Below, piece by piece: positions 1 through 6,052 of a stretch of DNA of 12,143 nucleotides (within the stretch, counting starts at the first letter, position 1; every line of letters begins with the position of its first letter). The notes under the pieces are model-generated. The model ran no database searches and was not told the origin of the DNA. It saw only the letters and a program-made list of their open reading frames with translations. The stretch covers positions 1-12,143 of the forward strand of contig JAGQIT010000576.1 of the NCBI GenBank assembly GCA_020431135.1, written 5' to 3'. The translations under genes and the position numbers were made by a program. The DNA is from Myxococcales bacterium (GTDB lineage Bacteria > Myxococcota_A > Polyangia > Nannocystales > Nannocystaceae).

Positions 1-119
1 GCCTGAGAACTCCTTCGGACGCCGCGCTCTTGAGCGCTCCGCTTCCCCCTCCGTTCAGAGCTCGCAGCATTCACGCGCCGGCCCTCGGACGCCCGCCACC
101 GAACCAAGGACGCGACCCA

Positions 120-229
120 GGGGGCGGAGGCGAGGCCCCTCGGGAGCGAGTCCCGCAGGACATGCTTCAACGAAGTTGAAGCGTGTCCGAGGACCTGTCT
201 GAGCGACGAGGGGCCTCGTCTCCGCCCTC
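120..229. repeat. Large imperfect hairpin with GAA apex
   Basis: Two nested inverted repeats are seen directly. The outer arms, 124-142 and 207-225, are 19 bp with one difference (gcggaggcgaggcccctcg against cgaggggcctcgtctccgc), and that position is a possible G-T wobble. Pairing continues for a few bases outward to about 120/229. The inner arms are ggacatgcttcaac (158-171) and gttgaagcgtgtcc (175-188), 14 bp with one T-G wobble, closed by a GAA triloop at 172-174. The segments 143-157 and 189-206 form an internal loop. It lies about 200 nt beyond the lysC stop on the minus strand. It could act as a bidirectional terminator, a cruciform or the remnant of a mobile hairpin element. Confidence 0.75.
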
Positions 230-276
230 CCCTGCAGCCGGCGTCCGCCCACAGCCCGAGGAGTCCGCAAGAGGAC

Positions 277-365
277 GCCCACGCACTTCGCCGCAGCCCC
301 CGGACGCTCGCACCTCAGCTCACGGCCGCCCACGGACTTCGCCTCGGCCCACGGACGCCCACGCC
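277..365. repeat. Imperfect tandem repeat, 51-bp period
   Basis: The segment 277-314 recurs at 328-365, starting gcccacgcacttcgcc and gcccacggacttcgcc respectively. There are only a handful of substitutions over about 38 bases, and the offset is exactly 51 bases. The period is a multiple of three, so the plus frame reads a repeated GRPRTSP-type peptide. No other coding evidence supports this frame, and the repeat is most likely non-coding. Confidence 0.6.
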
Positions 366-389
366 ACAATGCAAAGAGGACGCAGCACC

Positions 390-412
390 GAGCGCCGCGC
401 CCTCCCGCGCTC
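390..412 (-). terminator. Possible weak hairpin after lysC
   Basis: gagcgc (390-395) and gcgctc (407-412) form a perfect 6-bp stem around an 11-nt loop, 15 nt past the lysC stop on the minus strand. No T-run follows on that strand. In such GC-rich sequence a 6-bp stem can arise by chance, so this is only a candidate. Confidence 0.2.
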
Positions 413-426
413 AGCTCAACGGAACC

Positions 427-1737
427 TCAAGAAGCCTTCGAAGTCTCCGCCGACGGCCCCTCATCGAGCCCGAACCCAGCGTGCAGGGCCCGCAGCGCCA
501 GCTCTCCATAGCGCTCCTGGACCACCACCGACACCTTGATCTCCGACGTCGACACCATGTGGATGTTGATCCCCTCCGCCGCCAGGATCTGGAACGCCTT
601 CGCCGCCACGCCGCTGTGCGACCGCATCCCCACCCCGACGATCGAGATCTTGCAGATCTCCGGGTCCGACACGATCGTCAGCGCCTCACGGCGCGGCAGG
701 TCCAGCGACTCGAGCTCCTTCACCGAGCGCTCCAGATCGTTCTCCGGCACCGTGAACGTCAGGTCCGTCGTCCCGTCGCGGCTCGCGTTCTGGATGATCA
801 TGTCGACCACCACCCCGGCCTCCGCCAGGCGGTTGAAGACCATCGCCGCGACGCCCGGCACGTCCGGCACGTTCGTCAGCGTCACCTTCGCCTCGTTGCG
901 GTCGAGCGCCAGGCCGACCACCACCGGCGCCTCCATCGATCGGTACTCGGACACAATCCACGTCCCTTCGTTATTGTTGAGGCTCGAGCGGACATGCACC
1001 GCCACCCCGTACTTCATGGCGAACGCCACCGAACGGATCTGCAGGACCTTCGCCCCGAGGCTCGCCAGCTCGAGCATCTCCTCGCACGTGATCTCGGCGA
1101 TCTTGCGCGCCTTCGGCTCGATCCGCGGGTCCGTCGTGTAGACCCCGTCGACGTCCGTATAGATCTCGCAGACATCCGCGCCGATCGCCGCCGCCAGGGC
1201 CACCGCCGACGTATCTGAGCCGCCGCGGCCGAGGGTCGTGATGTTGCCGTCGGCGTCGAGCCCCTGGAAGCCCGCGCAGACGACGATCTTCCCGGCCTCG
1301 ATCTCGCGGCGGATCCGATCGCCGCGCAGCTCCTTGATCCGCGCGTTCGTGTAGGTCCGGTCCGTGATCATCCCGATCTGGTGGCCGACCAGCGAGATCG
1401 CCTCGCCGCCGAGATCGTGGATCGCCATCGCCAGCAGCGCCGCGCTGACGTTCTCGCCGGTCGACACCAGCTGATCGAGCTCGCGCTCGTGGACCGGATC
1501 GCCGGCGCCGTCGACCGCGACGTAGGGGCCCTTGCCCTCGCCCTCCTCCTCAGCGCGGCCGAGCGCGCGCAGGCGGTTGGCGAGCTTGATCAGGCGGTTG
1601 GTCTCGCCGGCCATCGCCGAGACCACGACCACCAGGTCGTTGCCCTGGCGCTGGGCGTCGAGGCAGCGCTGGGCGCACGCCCGGATCCGTTCGAGGGTGC
1701 CGACCGAGGAGCCGCCGAATTTCTGGACGATGAGCAT
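427..1737 (-). CDS. lysC: Aspartate kinase (aspartokinase)
   Basis: This cytoplasmic enzyme phosphorylates L-aspartate with ATP, the first committed step toward lysine, threonine, methionine and diaminopimelate. The 436-residue product starts with an ATG. The kinase signature KFGGSSVGT is at 6-14, a substrate-site segment STGE at 92-95, and a Gly-rich RGGSDTSA at 171-178, followed by the conserved TDVDGVYTTDPR (194-205). Two C-terminal ACT repeats (about 273-345 and 363-428) indicate feedback by an end-product amino acid such as lysine and/or threonine. There is no homoserine dehydrogenase domain, so it is monofunctional. It is somewhat longer than the usual ~405-410 residues because of an acidic/glycine-rich insertion at about 61-84. 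It is the last gene of the minus-strand cluster, 91 nt after the lipoprotein gene with a hairpin between them. No strong ribosome-binding site is visible. Confidence 0.96.
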   Translation of the reverse strand: MLIVQKFGGSSVGTLERIRACAQRCLDAQRQGNDLVVVVSAMAGETNRLIKLANRLRALGRAEEEGEGKGPYVAVDGAGDPVHERELDQLVSTGENVSAALLAMAIHDLGGEAISLVGHQIGMITDRTYTNARIKELRGDRIRREIEAGKIVVCAGFQGLDADGNITTLGRGGSDTSAVALAAAIGADVCEIYTDVDGVYTTDPRIEPKARKIAEITCEEMLELASLGAKVLQIRSVAFAMKYGVAVHVRSSLNNNEGTWIVSEYRSMEAPVVVGLALDRNEAKVTLTNVPDVPGVAAMVFNRLAEAGVVVDMIIQNASRDGTTDLTFTVPENDLERSVKELESLDLPRREALTIVSDPEICKISIVGVGMRSHSGVAAKAFQILAAEGINIHMVSTSEIKVSVVVQERYGELALRALHAGFGLDEGPSAETSKAS

Positions 1738-1764
1738 TGCGAGCCGCGCAACCTTGCAGCGAAG

Positions 1765-1828
1765 GCCGCGAGCCCGTCAACCGCGGAAGGGGCCCGCGCG
1801 CCAGAAGCCTCGCGCCGCGGCTCGCGGC
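1765..1828 (-). terminator. Hairpin abutting lipoprotein stop codon
   Basis: A perfect 10-bp inverted repeat, gccgcgagcc (1765-1774) and ggctcgcggc (1819-1828), is reinforced by ccgcgg words just inside each arm (1781-1786 and 1815-1820). The right arm ends exactly where the minus-strand lipoprotein stop codon (1829-1831) begins. No T-run follows. It may terminate or attenuate transcription between the lipoprotein gene and lysC, or protect the 3' end of the upstream message. The structure is seen directly; the role is inferred. Confidence 0.5.
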
Positions 1829-2887
1829 TCAGCGCGCAGACGCGAGCCGCTCGAAGAGCGCGTCCGGGGCCGCGATGAGCCCCGTCTCCGTGCGTACGTC
1901 ACAGAGACACGACGTGTGCGGGCTGTCGTTGCGGTACTCGATCGCCAGCAGACCCGCCCGGCGATCGCCGTAGACCCGCTCCAGCCGCGGATCCGCCTCG
2001 CACGCCATGTCGTCGCGGTTGGTCTCGGCGGCGCCGTACCAGTCGGCGGGCTCCTCGACGAAGAGCTTGACCCGAGGGACGCGGGCGACGAAGGCAGCGT
2101 CGCGCCAGAGGACCTCGAGCGGCCGCGACGCGGCTGGGATCGCGAGGAGGTCGACGCGATCCTGCGGGAGTTCCTCGCCCCCGTCCGCGGCGATGTGGAC
2201 GTCGAGCGCCCGCATCGGTCGCCAGCCGCCGCGCCGGAGCTCGCGGCTGATCCGGCGCGCGCGTCGGGCCACCGTCTCGCGGTAGGCGGCGCAGGGATCG
2301 ACGGCGTCAGTCGCCGCGCGCTCGAGATCCGCGGCGTCGTAGATCTCGACGCGTCGCGTCACCTCGCCGGTCGCCGCGTCGAGCCAGCGCAGGGCCAGGA
2401 TCGCGTCCTCCCCCTCGGAGCCGCCGCTGACCTCGACGCGCGCCGTGACGACCGCGCTCCCCGAGGGATCGACCGCCGGGAAGCCGCGCGGGCGGACGTC
2501 GAAGGGGCAGAAGAAGACGTTCTCCTCCTCCCACGTCGGGTCGTAGGCGGTCACGACGATCTGCGCGGCGGTTGGGGCTGGCTCGGGTTCGGGGCTCGCT
2601 ACGGGCGCAGCGTCAGCGTCGGGCGCGGGCTCGGGCTCAGCCTTCCCCTCGCGGGTCGCCGCGGAATCGGGAGCGCTCGCGGGCGTGGGCTCGACGCTCG
2701 GCGCGCTGACGGTGGGTGCGGCCAGCTCGGGTGCGGCCACGTCGGGCGCGAGCAGCTCGGGCGCGCTCTCAGATATCGTGGCGGTCTGCGGAGCCTCGCA
2801 CGCAGGCCGCCGTTCATCGCCAGGCATCGCGGCGCTCGTGCACGCGCCTACGAGCGTGAGGCCGAGGAGCGCCGCGAGTCGTCGCAT
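1829..2887 (-). CDS. Predicted lipoprotein of unknown function
   Basis: The 352-residue product begins with an ATG and a short lipoprotein signal: Arg2-Arg3, a hydrophobic core, then the lipobox LVGAC with Cys16 as the lipidated residue. The residue after Cys is Thr, not Asp, which favours outer-membrane sorting under the classical E. coli rule. Residues about 35-107 are a low-complexity Ala/Pro/Glu/Val linker with repeated AP(E/D) units, as often seen in large-genome Gram-negative lipoproteins. A folded-looking domain covers about 108-350. It contains six further cysteines in the mature protein (30, 127, 199, 296, 327, 329), including a CLC pair. I do not recognise this domain family. The gene sits 49 nt after the BFD-like gene and upstream of lysC, probably co-transcribed at least in part. 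No strong ribosome-binding site is visible. Confidence 0.8.
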   Translation of the reverse strand: MRRLAALLGLTLVGACTSAAMPGDERRPACEAPQTATISESAPELLAPDVAAPELAAPTVSAPSVEPTPASAPDSAATREGKAEPEPAPDADAAPVASPEPEPAPTAAQIVVTAYDPTWEEENVFFCPFDVRPRGFPAVDPSGSAVVTARVEVSGGSEGEDAILALRWLDAATGEVTRRVEIYDAADLERAATDAVDPCAAYRETVARRARRISRELRRGGWRPMRALDVHIAADGGEELPQDRVDLLAIPAASRPLEVLWRDAAFVARVPRVKLFVEEPADWYGAAETNRDDMACEADPRLERVYGDRRAGLLAIEYRNDSPHTSCLCDVRTETGLIAAPDALFERLASAR

Positions 2888-2936
2888 GTCCGTCGAACGC
2901 GCCCACGCCCGCGCCGATTCCCGGGCCTGCGCCCGC

Positions 2937-3215
2937 TCAGCCCTTGTCTTTTCCGCTCCCGAGCTGGAAGAGCGGGAGCTGGAGGAGCGCCTCCGGGATC
3001 CCCTCGCCGCGGCGCCGGCGGTCCTCCTCCTCCTCGAGGATCGTCGTGATCGCGCCGCGGCAGCTCCCGCAGCCGGTGCCGGCGTCGCATTCGTCGCCGA
3101 TCGCGTCGAGGGTCTTGGCCCCGCGGCGGGCGCAGGCGACGACCTCGCTCTCGAAGACCGAGTTGCACGAGCAGAGGATCAGATCCGCTGCGGGTCGCCG
3201 CGCCGCTCCCGTCAA
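2937..3215 (-). CDS. BFD-like [2Fe-2S] protein
   Basis: This small (92 aa) protein has the spacing of the bacterioferritin-associated ferredoxin (BFD-like) [2Fe-2S] fold. C15-x-C17 lies in LILCSCN, followed by 31 residues and then C49-x-x-C52 in GTGCGSCRG. Bfd proteins dock on bacterioferritin and pass electrons that release stored iron; related modules also occur in nitrite reductases and NifU-like proteins. The start is a TTG whose last two bases overlap the TGA of the upstream metallophosphoesterase (TTGA), indicating translational coupling. No better in-frame start precedes the Cys motif. Cys28 and Cys43 are extra. The C-terminal tail (about 60-92) is rich in Glu/Arg and then Leu, and is longer than in E. 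coli Bfd (64 aa). No bacterioferritin gene is in the window, so the partner is unknown. Confidence 0.82.
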   Translation of the reverse strand: MTGAARRPAADLILCSCNSVFESEVVACARRGAKTLDAIGDECDAGTGCGSCRGAITTILEEEEDRRRRGEGIPEALLQLPLFQLGSGKDKG

Positions 3216-4081
3216 TGGGTCGACTCTTGGCCGGCGACGAACTCATCGCCGTCCCAGATGTAGTGGGCGCGGTGGATCCCCTCGGGGGCGACGGTGTAGA
3301 GGGAGAAGGCGCCGTTGCGCCCTGGCTTCTGCGACAGGGCCGTGCCCGAGGCGATCCCGTGGACGACGGCGGCGTCGTCGGGGCCCGGGAGCTCGCCCTC
3401 GAGGTGGATGTGCTCGTGGCCGTGGAGGATGAGCTCCGCGCCGCGGCGGCGGATGACCTCGCCGAAGGCGTCGAGATCGAGGAGGTCGTGGCGCGCCTTG
3501 GCGACGCCCTCGACGACCGGGTGGTGGATGAGGACGACGCGCGCGACCCCCTCCTCGCCGAGCTCCTTGAGGATCGCGTCGAGGCGGGCGAGCTGACCGC
3601 CGCCGAGGCGCCCGGTCGCGTAGAGCGGCAGCGTGGCGATCGCCGTCGACAGGCCGATCAGGGCGACGCCGCCGAAGCGCTGGACGAAGGGGTAGTCGTG
3701 GCCGGCCTGGCGCTCGCCCTCCATGAAGGCGTTGAGGTACTGCTCGAAGCGGCGGTTGCGGACCGAGCCCTTGGTGTAGGCGTCGTGGTTGCCGGGGATC
3801 ACCGTCACCGGCAGGCCGGCCTCGCCGAACTTGCGGCGGACGAGCTCGAACTCCGCCTCGAGGGCGAGGTTCGTCACGTCGCCCGTGACGACCAGCCGAT
3901 CCGCCTTGAGCGCGCGCGCGCGGTCGATGATCGCGTCGAAGAGGTGCGGCGAGTGGGCCTTGCGCCGACCGAGGGCGAGGTTGACCCCGCCGGTGAGGCG
4001 CTTGTTGAGGAAGCGATGGACCCCGACCCCCTCGAGATCGAGGAGGTGGATATCCGAGCAGTGGACGAAGCGCAGGGCCAT
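3212..4081 (-). CDS. Calcineurin-like metallophosphoesterase
   Basis: A 289-residue cytoplasmic hydrolase of the binuclear-metal calcineurin-like superfamily. All expected metal-ligand motifs are present in order: D10-x-H12 (SDIHL), G67-D68 (VVTGDVTN), G97-N98-H99-D100, the H186-H187-P segment, and G221-H222-E223-H224. The overall pattern resembles the CpdA/Icc class III cyclic-nucleotide phosphodiesterases, but the substrate cannot be assigned from motifs alone; UDP-diacylglucosamine or other phosphoesters are alternatives. There is no signal peptide or membrane segment. It is the first gene of the minus-strand cluster, starting at an ATG without a clear Shine-Dalgarno. Its stop codon overlaps the start of the BFD-like gene, so the two products are probably made in a fixed ratio. 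Confidence 0.9.
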   Translation of the reverse strand: MALRFVHCSDIHLLDLEGVGVHRFLNKRLTGGVNLALGRRKAHSPHLFDAIIDRARALKADRLVVTGDVTNLALEAEFELVRRKFGEAGLPVTVIPGNHDAYTKGSVRNRRFEQYLNAFMEGERQAGHDYPFVQRFGGVALIGLSTAIATLPLYATGRLGGGQLARLDAILKELGEEGVARVVLIHHPVVEGVAKARHDLLDLDAFGEVIRRRGAELILHGHEHIHLEGELPGPDDAAVVHGIASGTALSQKPGRNGAFSLYTVAPEGIHRAHYIWDGDEFVAGQESTH

Positions 4082-4219
4082 CGGTCGAAGACGCGGGGAA
4101 AACAGCGGCGCAGAGGGGTCTTGCGCGGAGTCCGCGGCCGGCCCAGGCGACGCCTCCGCGTGGTTGTAGCACAGACAATGGGGGGCGCTCGGGCCGGTTT
4201 TCGTCTACATTGCTGCGCC
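4082..4219. promoter_or_regulatory. Divergent intergenic region, MPE/aspS
   Basis: These 138 bp separate divergent starts and must carry promoters for both directions. On the plus strand, TACATT (4206-4211) resembles a sigma-70 -10 box and ends only 8 nt before the aspS ATG at 4220. No convincing -35 element is seen 16-18 nt upstream. Neither gene has an evident Shine-Dalgarno. A locally AT-richer patch (4163-4180) lies in the middle. The assignment rests mainly on geometry. Confidence 0.4.
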
Positions 4220-6016
4220 ATGCCAAGCCTCCTCGACAAGGGTCGGACCCACGACTGCGGAAGCCTCCGCGCGAGCGATGACGGCCGCGACGTCGTCCTC
4301 TTTGGTTGGGTGCATCGCCAGCGCGATCGCGGCGGTCGGATCTTCGTTCTCCTGCGCGACCGCGCCGGGATCACCCAGGTCGTCTTCGGACCGGACATCG
4401 ACGCCGCCGCCCACGAGCTCGCCGCCGGGCTGCGCGCCGAGTACTGCGTCGCCATCGCCGGCAAGGTGATCAGCCGCGGCGACAACGCCAACCCGGACAT
4501 GGAGACCGGCGCGATCGAGGTCGAGGGCCACGAGGTCGAGATCTTCTCCGCCTCGGAGCCGACGCCGATCAACATCGCCGACGACGAGCGCCTCGACGCC
4601 CTCGAGACGACGCGCCTGCGCTACCGCTACCTCGATCTGCGGCGGCCGTCGCTCCAGCGCAACTTCATCCTCCGCTCGAAGCTCGCCACCCTCACCCGGC
4701 AGACCCTCGCCGAGGGCGGCTTCCTCGAGCTCGAGACCCCCTACATGGTCAAGTACACGCCCGGCGGGGCGCGCAACTTCCTCGTCCCGAGCCGCCTCAG
4801 CCCGGGGAAGTTCTACGCCCTCGCCGAGTCGCCGCAGATCTTCAAGCAGCTCTTCATGGTCTCGGGGTTCGACAAGTACTTCCAGATCACCCGCTGCTTC
4901 CGCGACGAGGACCTGCGCAACGACCGTCAGCCGGAGTTCACGCAGATCGACATCGAGATGAGCTTCGCCACCCCGGACCGCCTCTTCGTCGAGATGGAGG
5001 CGCTGATGACCCGGGTCTGGCGCGAGCTCCTCGGCGTCGAACTCGAGGCCCCCTTCCCGCGGATGCCCTGGGCCGAGGCGATGGCCCGCTACGGCAACGA
5101 CAAGCCCGACGTCCGCTTCGGCCTCGAGCTCCAGGACATCACCGATCTCGTCTCGAGCTCGAGCTTCACGGTCTTCGCCAGCGCCGAGTACGTGAAGGGG
5201 ATCTGCGTCCCGCCCGAGCACGCCGCGCACTTCAGCCGCGGCCGCCTCGACAAGCTGACGAGCTTCGTCAAGCAGCGCGAGCACGGCGGCGCCAAGGGGC
5301 TCGCCTGGGCCAAGATCAAGGAGGACGGGAGCTGGCAGTCGCCGATCGCCAAGGTGCTCGGCGCCGAGCTCTGCGACCAGATCGCCGCGAAGATGGGCGC
5401 CGCCCCCGGGTCGACGCTCCTCATCGTCGCCGACGACTTCCACACGACGCACACGGCCCTGTCGGCGCTCCGCCTCGAGCTCCGCGACAGCCTCGACCTC
5501 CTCGCGGGCGCGCCGGCCTGGCGCTTCCTCTGGGTGACCAGCTTCCCGCTCTTCGAGAGCAGCGATCGCGGCTGGGTGTCGTCGCACCACCCGTTCACGA
5601 GCCCGCGCGTCGAGGACATCCCGCTCCTCGACGAGGACCCCGGCAAGGTCCTCGCCCAGGCCTACGACCTCGTCTTGAACGGCAACGAGATCGGCGGCGG
5701 CTCGATCCGTATCCACCGCTCCGACGTCCAGGCGAAGATCTTTGAGGTCCTCGGCCTCAGCAAGGAGGAGGTCGAGCAGAAGTTCGCCTTCCTCCTCGAG
5801 GCCTTCCGCTACGGCCCGCCGCCGCACGGCGGGATCGCCTTCGGCCTCGATCGGATCGCCATGCTGATGTGCGGCGCCGAGAGCCTGCGCGACGTCATCG
5901 CCTTCCCGAAGACCTCGCGCGGCCAGGATCTGATGACCGGCTGCCCGAGCGGCGCCGACGACGAGCAGCTCGCCGAGCTCTTCATCACCCACCGGCCGCT
6001 CCCGGGCGCCGACTAG
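4220..6016 (+). CDS. aspS: Aspartate--tRNA ligase (bacterial type)
   Basis: This enzyme charges tRNA-Asp with aspartate using ATP. The 598-residue product has the full bacterial layout: an N-terminal OB-fold anticodon-binding domain (about 1-110, with GWVHRQRD at 29-36), a class II catalytic core, and the bacterial GAD insertion domain (about 290-420). Motif 2, FRDEDLRNDRQPEFTQ, is at 227-242. Motif 3, GIAFGLDRIAML, is at 538-549 with the ATP-binding Arg545. The open frame continues upstream of the ATG, but that extension is the antisense shadow of the metallophosphoesterase; homology begins at MPSLLDKGRTHDCG, so the ATG at 4220 is chosen. No Shine-Dalgarno is visible. Residue 37, in the loop used to separate discriminating from tRNA-Asn-accepting enzymes, is Arg rather than the Leu or His expected. 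The next gene, lnt, starts 36 nt downstream. Confidence 0.97.
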   Translation: MPSLLDKGRTHDCGSLRASDDGRDVVLFGWVHRQRDRGGRIFVLLRDRAGITQVVFGPDIDAAAHELAAGLRAEYCVAIAGKVISRGDNANPDMETGAIEVEGHEVEIFSASEPTPINIADDERLDALETTRLRYRYLDLRRPSLQRNFILRSKLATLTRQTLAEGGFLELETPYMVKYTPGGARNFLVPSRLSPGKFYALAESPQIFKQLFMVSGFDKYFQITRCFRDEDLRNDRQPEFTQIDIEMSFATPDRLFVEMEALMTRVWRELLGVELEAPFPRMPWAEAMARYGNDKPDVRFGLELQDITDLVSSSSFTVFASAEYVKGICVPPEHAAHFSRGRLDKLTSFVKQREHGGAKGLAWAKIKEDGSWQSPIAKVLGAELCDQIAAKMGAAPGSTLLIVADDFHTTHTALSALRLELRDSLDLLAGAPAWRFLWVTSFPLFESSDRGWVSSHHPFTSPRVEDIPLLDEDPGKVLAQAYDLVLNGNEIGGGSIRIHRSDVQAKIFEVLGLSKEEVEQKFAFLLEAFRYGPPPHGGIAFGLDRIAMLMCGAESLRDVIAFPKTSRGQDLMTGCPSGADDEQLAELFITHRPLPGAD

Positions 6017-6052
6017 GATTCGGGCTAGACTCCAGCGAGGACGGACGAGCCG

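Larger units (their letters stand above)
1..426. other. Non-coding stretch downstream of lysC
   Basis: No convincing gene is visible here. Open frames exist on both strands (183-539 plus, 55-369 minus), but their translations are low-complexity Arg/Pro/Ala sequence. The plus-strand one runs antisense into the 3' end of lysC, and both cross the hairpin at 120-229. The stretch holds that hairpin, a 51-bp-period repeat at 277-365, scattered copies of a short cggacgcc word (16-23, 86-93, 352-359) and a small stem at 390-412. It is probably the 3' intergenic region between lysC and an unseen gene to the left. Confidence 0.6.

Noticed and set aside
55..369. Minus-strand 104-residue open frame downstream of lysC
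   Set aside because: It spans both arms of the hairpin, has a composition typical of GC-rich non-coding frames, and shows no recognisable domain.
183..539. Plus-strand 118-residue open frame with GRPRTSP repeats
   Set aside because: Low-complexity Arg/Pro/Ala translation, overlaps the lysC 3' end antisense, crosses the right arm of the 120-229 hairpin and has no ribosome-binding site.
3215..4219. 335-residue upstream extension of aspS in the same frame
   Set aside because: It is the antisense shadow of the metallophosphoesterase gene; AspRS homology starts at the ATG at 4220.
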